64,000 nucleotides of DNA from NCBI RefSeq assembly GCF_026262505.1, contig NC_067206.1, forward strand, positions 31,077,896 through 31,141,895, written 5' to 3'. This document shows positions 23,327-32,913 of the stretch, piece by piece. The notes beneath the pieces are model-generated. The model was not told the origin of the DNA. It saw nothing but the letters and a program-made list of their open reading frames with translations, and did not search any database. Position numbers and translations under genes: made by a program. Position 1 is the stretch's first letter. The number at the start of each line of letters is the position of its first letter. Source of the DNA: Trichomonas vaginalis G3 (lineage: Eukaryota; Parabasalia; Trichomonadida; Trichomonadidae).

Positions 23327-26300
23327 TTAATTATCAACAAACCAAGCCATATTTTTGATATCTCCCTCAGCTCCATCTTCTTCGCTATTTCCGAGGAAGA
23401 ACTCATCATCTTCATCACTCTGGTTATTATTATACGTGAAATTAATAGTACTCATGTAAGAATTCTTTGGATCAACATTTGTTTCTTCAACTTTTTCAAC
23501 AATATTAGAGTCATCGCTGCTGCTCCGATCTCTCCATTTGAAGTACCAAACAACCAATAAAACAGCCAATACAATTACAGCCAAAACACCAAAGACAACA
23601 CCTATATAAACACCAGTTTTCTTCTTAGTTGATCCAGATCTAGAAGAATCAACAGAATCTGTTTTTCCTCCTGCTCCGATGTAAATTGTTCTCGCAGGAG
23701 AATTCGAAGGAAGAGGAGTTGTCATTGACGGAGTATTTGGTGGCGTTGTCTTATCAATTGTCTGGAAAAACGTATAGTAAGGAGTACCAAATGGTGTTGA
23801 ATCAACTGTCATAAATGGAGATAAATAAGGGGTTTCAAAAGCAGTTTCTTTTTGTGTTTGAACAATTGTTTCATGAACTGTTGAAAATGGTGTTAAATCA
23901 GGAGTTGTTTCTGCTGTTTGGTAAGGAGTTAAATGAGCAGTCATTACAGGAGTAGTTGGTTGAGGTGTTGGAGTCATGTTTGGTGTTGGATTTGGTGTCG
24001 GGACATATATAAATTCTACGAATTGAAGAACTTTATATTTATGAAAATATTGATATTCTAAACCATTAAATTCACCAGGTCTAAGTGTTGAACAGCCAAC
24101 GTACATTGTTGTTACATTATTTGACTGTACTTTTATCCTATCTGTTGTCACGATATCATTTAAATTACCATTATACGATGAATAGATTTTTCTAAATGAT
24201 TTCTGGTAATTCATTGGAGATTCATCAGTTAAATAACAATATAAATTATCAGGTAATCTTTGCAACTTAAAAATGAAATCATTATGAGGAGGGACTTCAA
24301 ATCTTGTCCAAAACATCCTTCGACTTTCAACAGGATATTGAGCACCTTCAGTAAATGAAGGAACTTCTACTTGACAATAATCTCCTGTATAATTTGGATG
24401 GCATTTACAAACACCACCTGTTTCACAGACACCTCTGCTTGAACAGTTATTTATACACTGACTTTCTACTTCTTTTAATTCAACTTCTTGGTCTTCAAGT
24501 TCAAAACCGCCGGCAACCGCCAAAGAGTATTCAATTTCTTCATCTTCTTCTGTTAAGAAATCATTTGAAAAAACGTGAACTTGTAAAGTTTGTGCAGAAA
24601 TATTTCCAACGAAAACTTTTTCAGTTGTTGCTTGTTGTGATCCAGAACTCAAGCCATTTCCTGGAATAATTGATCCATCTTCTAATTGCACATACAAATT
24701 CAAATCAGCAGTTAAAAGAGCTGAATTTGCAAGGTCACGAGGTGGATCAGAATAAGCGATTGTTGCTCTAAACGTTTTCGGATATTTTGTTGTGATGTTG
24801 TAAGTGATGTGTTGATTAGGAAGAACTTTTCTTTTGTCGATGAATCTTGTTCCATCTTTTTTACCAGAATCATTTGAATCTCCATATCCTAATGCTTCTC
24901 CCAATATCAATATGCCATGTCCAAAACTAGGATCGAAACCGTTTCCGTAAACTCTTCCGCCATTTATCAACATGGCCCTCATCAATGTTCCACTTGGATC
25001 TGTGATTCCTGGGTACTTTCCACTGGTGAAAAACTGTCTGGCCATGGCTGCCAATCCACTACCAATGCTGGAACTGGCAGAAACACCTGGAAGTTGGATA
25101 AGAGAATCATAAGAAGTGTCACCTTTTTGTGAATTAGCATTTGCACTTCTTGAATCATAACCGAAACATGTCAAATCTGGTTTAGAAATACCGTTGTATC
25201 CAGGACCTCTCAATACATCATATTGTTGGAGTCCCCAGTTATAACTAATTGGATATCGAACAGTAAATCTGTTACCTGTCAAAAGTGAAGTGACCATATC
25301 ATTTCCTATCGTCACGATAAAGTTTTGACCAGTTTTTGAGCAGTTTTCGGATAAATCTGATCTATAAACAACAACTTTTGCTTTTGCCTTCTCTGTAAGA
25401 CATGTTTCAGTGTAAAATATAACATTCTCTTTATCTTCTGTTGATACTTCCAAGTCTCTGTAGTCAATCAATTGGGATTTCTTCTGGAAGAAAGTTGTTT
25501 CATTTGAAAATTTGTCTACTTGGAATGAAAATGATTCATTACTAAATTCATATGGTCCTGTGTCTTCTTCTGCAAGTCTGGCGATAGTTCTACTGATACC
25601 TTGTATTGTAAGGACGTTCTTGGAGTCAGAAGGACTGTAAACATTGTAAACTCCGTCGCTTGGTTGGTTTCCTGTTGGAAAAATGAAAATTTTGTCTTTG
25701 TTCTTAAAAGCAACTTCATCCATTAACTGGGTCTTAATAATGGATCGCTCGCCGTAATGCCAGTTGTTTGAGGATATTTTGGAGCCAATATCATCCATAG
25801 ATTCGACAACTTTGTTGAAATCAACCCATGAATAATTTGAATCGTCAACTTCTATGATATGGAGCTTAGCGTTGTAGGCGGCACCTTCGTATAATGAATT
25901 CATGGCTAATGGATCTTCCGATCGGCCCGCAATTAGACCAGAAACGAATGTTCCGTGAGTATGATTCAGATCTACAGGGGTTTCTGTCCAGTTCTCGTAT
26001 TTAATGATTTTCCTGTGTGTTGGATATGTACCGGGGCCTGTGATTTCAACGGACGAATCTGAAAAGAAGGAATGATCAAAGTTTACTCCGTTATCTAAAA
26101 CTGTAACTATCTGTCCTGTTCCATCTAGGCCCATCATTGAGATTGATCGAGCCGTACGCAGTTTAATACCTTCGTACGACATTACGTTCGTAGCTGATTG
26201 AGATGAACCAACTGCAAAACGAGATTGTAATTTAATTGATGAAGAAGGTTCCACGAGTAATACATGTTCATCTGAATATATTTGATCTATTGTTTGATGA

Positions 26301-26689
26301 TCAACATTCTTGCAAAGGTATAATTCTGAATTTTGTTTAGTGCATTGAGATGGGTAAGGCCAGTAATCTGATGCTCTAACTATGTATTTGCCATTATCTG
26401 AGTAATTGTATGATTTAAAGCCTTTCAAAGTGTAAGGTTCTATTTCAAATTCGCCATAATACGAAAATTTCTGGTATTCATCATTTGAAAGATAGCTTAA
26501 ATACGCTTGGTTGGATATTCTATGTTGTCGATTAAAGATTTTTGGATATTTTGAATGAAATTCTTTATATCTATCGAGAGACATGACAAATAAAGCGTTT
26601 AAATAAAACCATCCACTTGATTGATGTTCATGGAGTCGTCGAAGGTTTTGTTTTCCGGTTTGAATCCCAAAACCTCCGATTATTACCAT
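23327..26689 (-). CDS. Membrane-anchored subtilisin-like serine peptidase (family S8)
   Basis: A 1120-residue predicted cell-surface protease. The subtilisin domain shows D199 in VTVLDNGVNFDHS, H245 in NHTHGTFVSGLIAG, the oxyanion Asn (~N341) in FPTGNQPSDG, and a Ser-rich nucleophile region SASSSIGSGLAA whose likely catalytic residue is S541, in place of the usual GTSMAxP. A beta-type domain follows, then one EGF-like module (CSSRGVCETGGVCKC), a further beta-rich region, and a Thr/Pro stalk with repeated TPF/TPY units. Next comes a transmembrane helix (VVFGVLAVIVLAVLLVVWYF) and an acidic cytoplasmic tail. The N-terminus from the ATG at 26689 is not a clear signal peptide (MVIIGGFGIQTGKQNLRRL), so the true start or secretion route is uncertain. 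Surface subtilisins are implicated in host-protein cleavage in trichomonads; the target here is unknown. Confidence 0.92.
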   Translation of the reverse strand: MVIIGGFGIQTGKQNLRRLHEHQSSGWFYLNALFVMSLDRYKEFHSKYPKIFNRQHRISNQAYLSYLSNDEYQKFSYYGEFEIEPYTLKGFKSYNYSDNGKYIVRASDYWPYPSQCTKQNSELYLCKNVDHQTIDQIYSDEHVLLVEPSSSIKLQSRFAVGSSQSATNVMSYEGIKLRTARSISMMGLDGTGQIVTVLDNGVNFDHSFFSDSSVEITGPGTYPTHRKIIKYENWTETPVDLNHTHGTFVSGLIAGRSEDPLAMNSLYEGAAYNAKLHIIEVDDSNYSWVDFNKVVESMDDIGSKISSNNWHYGERSIIKTQLMDEVAFKNKDKIFIFPTGNQPSDGVYNVYSPSDSKNVLTIQGISRTIARLAEEDTGPYEFSNESFSFQVDKFSNETTFFQKKSQLIDYRDLEVSTEDKENVIFYTETCLTEKAKAKVVVYRSDLSENCSKTGQNFIVTIGNDMVTSLLTGNRFTVRYPISYNWGLQQYDVLRGPGYNGISKPDLTCFGYDSRSANANSQKGDTSYDSLIQLPGVSASSSIGSGLAAMARQFFTSGKYPGITDPSGTLMRAMLINGGRVYGNGFDPSFGHGILILGEALGYGDSNDSGKKDGTRFIDKRKVLPNQHITYNITTKYPKTFRATIAYSDPPRDLANSALLTADLNLYVQLEDGSIIPGNGLSSGSQQATTEKVFVGNISAQTLQVHVFSNDFLTEEDEEIEYSLAVAGGFELEDQEVELKEVESQCINNCSSRGVCETGGVCKCHPNYTGDYCQVEVPSFTEGAQYPVESRRMFWTRFEVPPHNDFIFKLQRLPDNLYCYLTDESPMNYQKSFRKIYSSYNGNLNDIVTTDRIKVQSNNVTTMYVGCSTLRPGEFNGLEYQYFHKYKVLQFVEFIYVPTPNPTPNMTPTPQPTTPVMTAHLTPYQTAETTPDLTPFSTVHETIVQTQKETAFETPYLSPFMTVDSTPFGTPYYTFFQTIDKTTPPNTPSMTTPLPSNSPARTIYIGAGGKTDSVDSSRSGSTKKKTGVYIGVVFGVLAVIVLAVLLVVWYFKWRDRSSSDDSNIVEKVEETNVDPKNSYMSTINFTYNNNQSDEDDEFFLGNSEEDGAEGDIKNMAWFVDN

Positions 26690-27063
26690 AAAAAATTTAT
26701 CCAGTTATTTTGATAAGTTTACAAATCAGGAATCAGATCAATTGCATTAATATGCATATTAATCAAGATTTCACAAACCAAATTTAAAATAATTCAAATC
26801 CTCAAATTTGTCAGAAACGAACGAAAATCGGTAAATTGAATAATCATGATATGAAGCATAAGTTTCATTAAAATCTTTCATAGAAAGCTTTTGAATACCT
26901 TACATAAAATTTTTGTACAGCATAGTGGGCTACATTAATTTATGATTCATGCATTCGATTTCAAACATGTTTGTAAAGAGCGAGTCTGTATCCTTATTTC
27001 GAACAAATATTCATAGAATTTGATAGAAATATTTTTATAATCGACAGAAAACAAATGACAAAT
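26690..27063. other. Spacer, promoter side of the subtilisin gene
   Basis: AT-rich; no gene recognised. Confidence 0.5.
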
Positions 27064-28131
27064 CTATATATTTTGCTTGAATTCACAAACAAGCTTGGTT
27101 ATTTGGTTCCAAGCTTCAGTTGTGGGGCAATGTGCGGATTTTTCTAAAGTATGATAGAAAATGTTCTGTTTGCCAGCAAGCAATGGATCAAGTTGCTCTT
27201 TAGAGACATAGAGTTCTTCTGATCCCTGCAAAAATAGTGTTGGAACGGTCAAACTCTTATAATCTTCTGTCATATCGAGATTTCCGAAAGATTCCCACAT
27301 TACATTGTAGTAGTTATCAGAGTGCAACTTGACTGTAATGTAGTGAATAGTATCTGTTAGCGTATAGTCAGGAGAAAACAGTAATCTTGAAATCCATATT
27401 TTCATCATCGAGTTATGAGCGTCTTTCTTATTATATATCTGACAATTCAGGTACTTTTCAGCAAGTGCTTCTAAATAGTTTTGGTATTTGATATAAGAAC
27501 CATTTCTTAATTCTTCAATTTTCTCTTTCTTATCTTGAGATATTACAGGCATCAATGTATTTTCATATCGAAGGGAAGCGTTCTTCATATTAAGAATTGG
27601 CCCCATATTAATAACACCAGAGATCTTATGATTTGGATCTTTAGATATTAGTCTAAATGCACGTGTAGCAAGGAAAGTACCGAAAGAATATCCATTTATA
27701 ACAATCTTACAGTTAGGAAACTTCTGAATAGTCCAATTATATAAATCAATTGTCATTGTTACCCAGTCATCAACTGTAAAATTATCTAAAAGTGAATGAT
27801 CTACATAGTTTTTGCCAGATCCGTATTCATCCCACCAAATTAATGTATAATTGCTTCTTAAATCTTCGTATAATCCTCTATAAGCACTACAATAGACAAA
27901 TGGCATTAATGGGCCACCATGAAGCATTATCATAACAGGATTGGACTTGTTTTTACCTTCTAAATATATCTTTTGCAGTTGATTTCCAAGAGTTACAATA
28001 TTAGATTCAAAAATTTCCATTCCTTTACCATATTTTGCCTTTATACATGCTCGGGCAATACCATATCCTGCAAACGCAACGGGAATAACTAATAGAATTT
28101 TAATGAAAATTAGGCAAAATAAAAAATTCAT
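27064..28131 (-). CDS. Alpha/beta-hydrolase (proline iminopeptidase-like) with N-terminal anchor
   Basis: A 355-residue protein beginning with a hydrophobic signal or signal-anchor (MNFLFCLIFIKILLVIPVAF), so it probably enters the secretory or lysosomal pathway. The hydrolase fold is shown by the oxyanion-hole strand MLHGGPLMPF, a WDEYGSG segment, and the nucleophile elbow GYSFG with S149. Late in the chain lie TLFLQGSEELYVS, which carries the candidate acidic residue, and KSAHCPTTEAW, with the candidate His. HGGPG-like and WDQxGxG-like blocks are characteristic of proline iminopeptidase relatives (family S33), but the substrate cannot be fixed. An initiator-like TCATTTTT sits directly before the ATG. 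Confidence 0.88.
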   Translation of the reverse strand: MNFLFCLIFIKILLVIPVAFAGYGIARACIKAKYGKGMEIFESNIVTLGNQLQKIYLEGKNKSNPVMIMLHGGPLMPFVYCSAYRGLYEDLRSNYTLIWWDEYGSGKNYVDHSLLDNFTVDDWVTMTIDLYNWTIQKFPNCKIVINGYSFGTFLATRAFRLISKDPNHKISGVINMGPILNMKNASLRYENTLMPVISQDKKEKIEELRNGSYIKYQNYLEALAEKYLNCQIYNKKDAHNSMMKIWISRLLFSPDYTLTDTIHYITVKLHSDNYYNVMWESFGNLDMTEDYKSLTVPTLFLQGSEELYVSKEQLDPLLAGKQNIFYHTLEKSAHCPTTEAWNQITKLVCEFKQNI

Positions 28132-28139
28132 AAAAATGA
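28132..28139 (-). promoter_or_regulatory. Candidate initiator (Inr) of the hydrolase gene
   Basis: On the minus strand the sequence reads TCATTTTT immediately before the ATG at 28131. The trichomonad Inr consensus is TCA(+1)Y(T/A), usually within about 20 nt of the start; here +1 would give a 6-nt leader. Confidence 0.5.
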
Positions 28140-28408
28140 TCTGTTCAAAAAAGGTTAATTTTGTCAGATGTGGGTGATAAATAAATCAAATTTCTCAAAA
28201 GATGTAGGAAAAAAATAAACATTATAATTTTTGATAACAATAAGTAAATCTCCAGGTATCATGGACTTTTTAATGCTTGAGATCAAACTAATCATTGAAT
28301 GCTATGCAGCTACTGCAATATTTCATCTTAATATATCAGATTAATAAAGATTAGGAGAAAATATTCTAAAATTGAATAAAATAAAAGGAATAAGAGATTT
28401 TATTTATC

Positions 28409-30547
28409 TTATTTTTCTGAGTTTTCGTCAGAAGTATATAATCCAGAGTAGTAATCACCATAGCTATAGTCGGAATCACGGCTTGTCTCTTTCTTCTTGT
28501 CCTTCTTCTTATCTTTCTTCTTATCATCCTTCTTCTTTTCATCTTTCTTCTTATCGTCTGGAAGTGGTTCAACTGGTCTGCTTGGTGGGCGTGGAGATTC
28601 TTCTGGCTTTGTATCACTGTTGTTATTTCCACTTGCAGAGTTCTCATCGTTCTTCTTAGCAGCATCTGCACCCTTCTTGACATCAGCCTGTGTAAGTTGT
28701 CTTGAAACGAGCTTGTAGTAGAAACCACCCTTCTTAACCAATTCATCGTGTGTGCCTTGTTCAACGATATTACCTGCATCGAAAACATAAATGATGTTGG
28801 CGTTTCTGATCGTTGACAAACGGTGAGCGACAATAACACCTGTTCTTCCAATAAGGACATTATCAAGAGCAGCTTGAACCTTCTTTTCTGACTCAGCATC
28901 CAAAGCGGAAGTAGCTTCATCGCAAATAAGAATTCTTGGGTTCTTGATGACAGCTCTTGCAATGGCAATTCTCTGGCGTTGACCACCAGATAACTGGCCA
29001 CCACGATCACCAACTAATGTGTCGTACTTCTTGTCAAGCTTTTCAATGAACTTCTTTGCGTTTGCGATTTCAGCGGCGTTATCAATTTGTGACTCTGTGG
29101 CTCTTTCAACACCGTAGAGGATGTTCTCCTTGATTGATGTTGAGAAGAGTGTTGGTTCCTGACCAACTAAGCCAATCTTGTGGTGTAACCAACGTGGGTT
29201 GTATTCCTTGATATCTTTGCCATCGAGAAGAATGAGGCCTTCGTTGACATCATAGTATCTCTCGAGTAATTGGACACATGTGGACTTGCCTGATCCGGAG
29301 TGACCAACTAAAGCAGCGATTTCACCACTTCTTACTTTGAATGAAACGTTGTTGAGAACATTGACTGGACGTATTGGATATCTGAATGTGACGTTCTTGA
29401 ACTCGATTTCACCAATGAAATTGTCTGTTTCAATGCCACCTTCGAATGGAACTGATGGTGGTGTCTTGGATAACTTGAGAATTCTGGCACCAGCAGCAAT
29501 GGCTCTCAGTTCACCCTGGAGGGAACCCTGGAGCATTAAAATACCCATGCAGCCGAACATGCAGTAGCCCCAGCAAGACATTAAGTCACCAAGACCGAAT
29601 CCGAATGTACCATCTGGCTTACGGGAGTTCTGAACTAAGTGTGTACCGTAGTAAAGGTTACCAAGAACCATAGCCCAAAGAAGAGTTAAAACAATTGTAG
29701 CCATGATTGAAATTAAGACGCCGAGCTTTCTCTCGCACTTGATTGTTTCATACTGGGATTTCTCGAATCTCTGGATTTCATCTTCTTCTCTGTTGAAGCC
29801 TCTGACTGTTCTAACAGAAGATAATGTTTCTTCAGCAATTGTCATTGACTTGGAAAGGTAAAGGAATCTCTGGGTTGTTTGCTTGACAACAGCTGGCATG
29901 AAGAAGGCCATGATGATGGCAGCAACTGGAATAATGGCTGTTGCAATTAAAGCAAGCTTCCAGGAGTAAACGTAAGCGAAGATAATACCAGTAAGGAATT
30001 GAGCAAGGTTAGCAATCTGTGTACCCTTGTCTGTACCGAAAGCTTGTTGAACTTGTTGAGCATCTTCAGAAAGGAGTGTTAAAATGCCACCAATTGGGTT
30101 TGTATCAAAGAATGTGACATCGTTTTGCATCATGTTCTTGAAAAGAGCTCTACGAATCTTGCAAGAAATCTCGCAACCGATTCTGATCCACAAGTATTGG
30201 TCGAATAATTTGAAGATAGCTAAGCCACATGATGTACCAATCATAGCGTAAATATATTTGAGGCACTTGTCATATGTTTTTGGATCTGGGACATAAGCGT
30301 AAAATGAGATTAAGTTAAGGATTTTACCGAAGAAGAAGAAGATTAAAATGACACCACCGCCACTAATGAATGATGGGATGATAGCAAGTACGTTCTTGCA
30401 GCTGCCAAAGGCCATTTTGTACAATGCGCCTTGGGCCATCTTCTTTTCATCATCTTGTACTTTGATTTGTTCACTAACTGAGTATTCACTTGATCTTCTA
30501 GTTGAATATTCACTCGAGCTACGATGAGTAGATGTGCTCGGATGCAT
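28409..30547 (-). CDS. ABC-type multidrug half-transporter (ABCB/MDR-like)
   Basis: A 712-residue half-transporter with the membrane domain first and the nucleotide-binding domain second; it should pair with itself or a partner to export substrates using ATP. Residues ~1-50 are Ser-rich and cytoplasmic. About six membrane segments span ~50-340, with the typical intracellular coupling sequence near VRTVRGFNREEDE. The ATPase domain has Walker A GHSGSGKST (K421), a Q-loop region VGQEPTLFS, the signature LSGGQRQRIAIARA, Walker B ILICDEATSALD and the switch His in VIVAHRLST. All key residues are present. The last ~90 residues are an unusual tail of repeated Lys/Asp blocks ending in Ser/Tyr/Asp, low-complexity but in frame. 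Start at the ATG at 30547. Confidence 0.95.
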   Translation of the reverse strand: MHPSTSTHRSSSEYSTRRSSEYSVSEQIKVQDDEKKMAQGALYKMAFGSCKNVLAIIPSFISGGGVILIFFFFGKILNLISFYAYVPDPKTYDKCLKYIYAMIGTSCGLAIFKLFDQYLWIRIGCEISCKIRRALFKNMMQNDVTFFDTNPIGGILTLLSEDAQQVQQAFGTDKGTQIANLAQFLTGIIFAYVYSWKLALIATAIIPVAAIIMAFFMPAVVKQTTQRFLYLSKSMTIAEETLSSVRTVRGFNREEDEIQRFEKSQYETIKCERKLGVLISIMATIVLTLLWAMVLGNLYYGTHLVQNSRKPDGTFGFGLGDLMSCWGYCMFGCMGILMLQGSLQGELRAIAAGARILKLSKTPPSVPFEGGIETDNFIGEIEFKNVTFRYPIRPVNVLNNVSFKVRSGEIAALVGHSGSGKSTCVQLLERYYDVNEGLILLDGKDIKEYNPRWLHHKIGLVGQEPTLFSTSIKENILYGVERATESQIDNAAEIANAKKFIEKLDKKYDTLVGDRGGQLSGGQRQRIAIARAVIKNPRILICDEATSALDAESEKKVQAALDNVLIGRTGVIVAHRLSTIRNANIIYVFDAGNIVEQGTHDELVKKGGFYYKLVSRQLTQADVKKGADAAKKNDENSASGNNNSDTKPEESPRPPSRPVEPLPDDKKKDEKKKDDKKKDKKKDKKKETSRDSDYSYGDYYSGLYTSDENSEK

Positions 30548-31651
30548 GTTTAATAAACTGATCTAAAAAATTTTTCGAAAAATTATTCTGAAAATTTCGA
30601 TCGTGAAATTTGAATACCCATTTATACCATAGATGCATTTTTGATTTATTATCTGATATATACCATATTATTCAAGATTTAATTTTTGAAAAGGTCTTTG
30701 ATTCGATCGCAAAATTTGAGAACAATATAATCGTCACTCGCGAATTTTGAAAACTGTTTCACTTTGAAAGCATTTTGGTCATCCTTGATAAAATTTTTCT
30801 TTTTCAAATACGTGTATTACTTATTACTGCTTTGATTTATCGAGTATTTTATTTTTATGTCAATTTTTACAGTAACAAATAATTTTTGGTAATCTTTGAT
30901 AGGTTTCGATAAGCTTAATATGCATTTTATTAAAAAGTTGATTGAATTTTTTGAATAATTTACAAAGGGTGTAAATCGAAACTTTTTTAGTTGTGAAAAT
31001 TTTAAAAGCCGTGATGGGTCAGGGAACACACAAAAAAAGCAACAGATAATAGCATAGTTATAGCTAAATCAAATAAATATGTTTACGGCCGAAGGATCCT
31101 TAGGGAGGAACAAAATCAAATCTTTCCTTTCCTTGAAAAGCTTGTTGAAATTCTGAAAATCGTTTTTGTGTTGCATCACGTGCTAGAAAATCCCTATTAA
31201 ACTAATCAAAAACGTTTTCAAGCGTTTTTTAGTTTATCCTCACCCTGCTTTTCTACAAATTTCTTTGTAAAAGCTAGTTTTATAGAAAATTAGCTGTTTT
31301 TAATATTACAACGTTCGATTTATAAAGTCTTCAATAAAGATTTATTTTATGGAGGCTTGTACTTTAACCTTACAAGCATCATTACTGTCATCAAACTAAA
31401 GCAAATGGTTTCGATTTGCGTTATTTTTTAAATTTCCGGATTTGATTTGTCTACTAAACATTCTACTTTAAAAGTTATTAGTATAGATTTCCAATATGTA
31501 GTTTAAATACCTCATAAGAATCTCTATTATAGACATCAATTTTTTTTCATGAAATTATTGATGGATTGGGAAGTTAAGAAAGCTGATTGAATAGATAGAA
31601 TTCATATTTAAAATAACAATAACAAGTTGAAAAGTAAAATAAAATGTTAAA
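30548..31651. other. AT-rich spacer
   Basis: No accepted gene. The minus-strand ORF at 30817-31029 has AT-driven composition and no recognisable domain. Confidence 0.5.
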
Positions 31652-32233
31652 TTAGCAGCATGATTTCTTATCCTTTTTCTCATCTGTAAGGCTTTTGTTT
31701 AAGAACCTATCTGAACATGCTGATTGCTTTATCTTTTCTGCTATCTGTAAGAACGCCTCTTCCACACCTTCACCAGAAAAAGCTGAAGCTCTAGCATACA
31801 TAAAATTACGTGATTTAGCATATTGTTCCATTGTATTTTCGTAGGTTGGCTCTAAGTCGATCTTATTGCAGCAAATCAATATAGGCGTAGATTCACTAAC
31901 AGTAGAATGAAATCTTTCAATCCATACTGGAACATTTTTAGCTGATTGAGCATCTATCTGTGAAAAAACAACAATAGCACCGTCAGAATCTTTATAATAC
32001 ATCGGGGCCAGTGATGCAAAACGCTCTTCGCCTGCAGTATCCCAAATTTGGAAGTCTACTTGATCTTCGTTAATGGTGCAAGTCCAGCAAGTATGACCCG
32101 CGCCGATGGTCGGCTTATAATTTTCGTTAATTTGCCCTTTTGTTAATTTTTCAACCATGCATGTCTTACCTATATTGCAATCACCTATCAAAACCAACTT
32201 AAAGGAGTCGACAAGCTGGGTTCCTTGGTTCAT
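31652..32233 (-). CDS. Rab-like small GTPase
   Basis: A 193-residue small GTPase of the Rab type, a switch for vesicle traffic. The nucleotide-binding motifs are in order: P-loop GDCNIGKTC near residue 17-25, switch I around YKPTIGAGHTCW, G3 WDTAGEERFASLAPMYY, G4 NKIDLE and G5 ASAFSG. The C-terminus KKDKKSCC is a double-Cys geranylgeranylation signal, so it should be membrane-attached. The effector threonine of switch I is present (PTIGAG). Trichomonads have many divergent Rabs and the subfamily cannot be told by eye. Confidence 0.95.
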   Translation of the reverse strand: MNQGTQLVDSFKLVLIGDCNIGKTCMVEKLTKGQINENYKPTIGAGHTCWTCTINEDQVDFQIWDTAGEERFASLAPMYYKDSDGAIVVFSQIDAQSAKNVPVWIERFHSTVSESTPILICCNKIDLEPTYENTMEQYAKSRNFMYARASAFSGEGVEEAFLQIAEKIKQSACSDRFLNKSLTDEKKDKKSCC

Positions 32234-32243
32234 CGGTTTTTAT

Positions 32244-32251
32244 AAAAGTGA
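32244..32251 (-). promoter_or_regulatory. Candidate initiator (Inr) of the Rab-like gene
   Basis: The minus strand reads TCACTTTT, a full match to the trichomonad Inr consensus. The +1 A would be 16 nt before the ATG at 32233. Confidence 0.6.
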
Positions 32252-32894
32252 CAGATTTTATCATCAGTGTAAAAACATATTGCTATTTTGAAACCAGACT
32301 TTCATATTCGCTCAATTTTAACTATAAATTAGATTGAATTGACATTGAATTCTTACGGTAAACGTCATTCTACTTTAAATCGAATTCACAACTGCTTCCA
32401 AGCTTGAATGAGAGAATATATTATGTTTCGTAAATAGATAGATTAAATTCAAAAAATATAACATTTCAAACTTTAAGTTTGGTTATTTGAATATTAAATA
32501 GAAATCATAATTCGCTTGCATATAAAGTCTTTTAGACGACTTATATATGTATATACATAAAGCACTTTCTTAAGTTAAATATCCAAACTTTATTAATTCT
32601 CAACATCTATTATCGTATGCAGCGAGATTTTATAATAAGATCATAAAACACACAAGAATGAAATTGCATTTTAGATATTCATCATGTTCAATATATACAA
32701 AATCATATGTTTGGATGATATTTTCAACTTTAAAGTTCATTAAACGAGTTTTGATAGAATATCAATAAAGTTAATATTCCTATAATGAGATTTTGCATCA
32801 AGCCTGAAAAAAAATTAAAAATGAGCGATCATCTATAACTATCATGTTCGGTAGCAATATTCTATGTAATACACTTATTGGATATCACTATTTG

Positions 32895-32901
32895 TCATTT
32901 T
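32895..32901 (+). promoter_or_regulatory. Candidate initiator (Inr) of the helical-protein gene
   Basis: TCATTTT, with +1 A at 32897, about 17 nt before the ATG at 32914. Confidence 0.5.
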
Positions 32902-32913
32902 TATTCATAATTG

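Larger units (their letters stand above)
32234..32913. other. Divergent spacer between Rab-like gene and helical-protein gene
   Basis: This region carries the promoters of both divergent genes; initiator-like motifs lie at each edge (32244-32251 minus, 32895-32901 plus). Otherwise AT-rich with nothing recognised. Confidence 0.55.

Noticed and set aside
28497-28718. Plus-strand Ser/Phe-rich ORF at the ABC transporter 3' end
   Set aside because: It is the complement of the Lys/Asp-rich tail codons of the transporter.
30817-31029. Minus-strand ORF of 70 codons upstream of the ABC transporter gene
   Set aside because: Lies in AT-rich spacer, lacks motif and has random-like composition.
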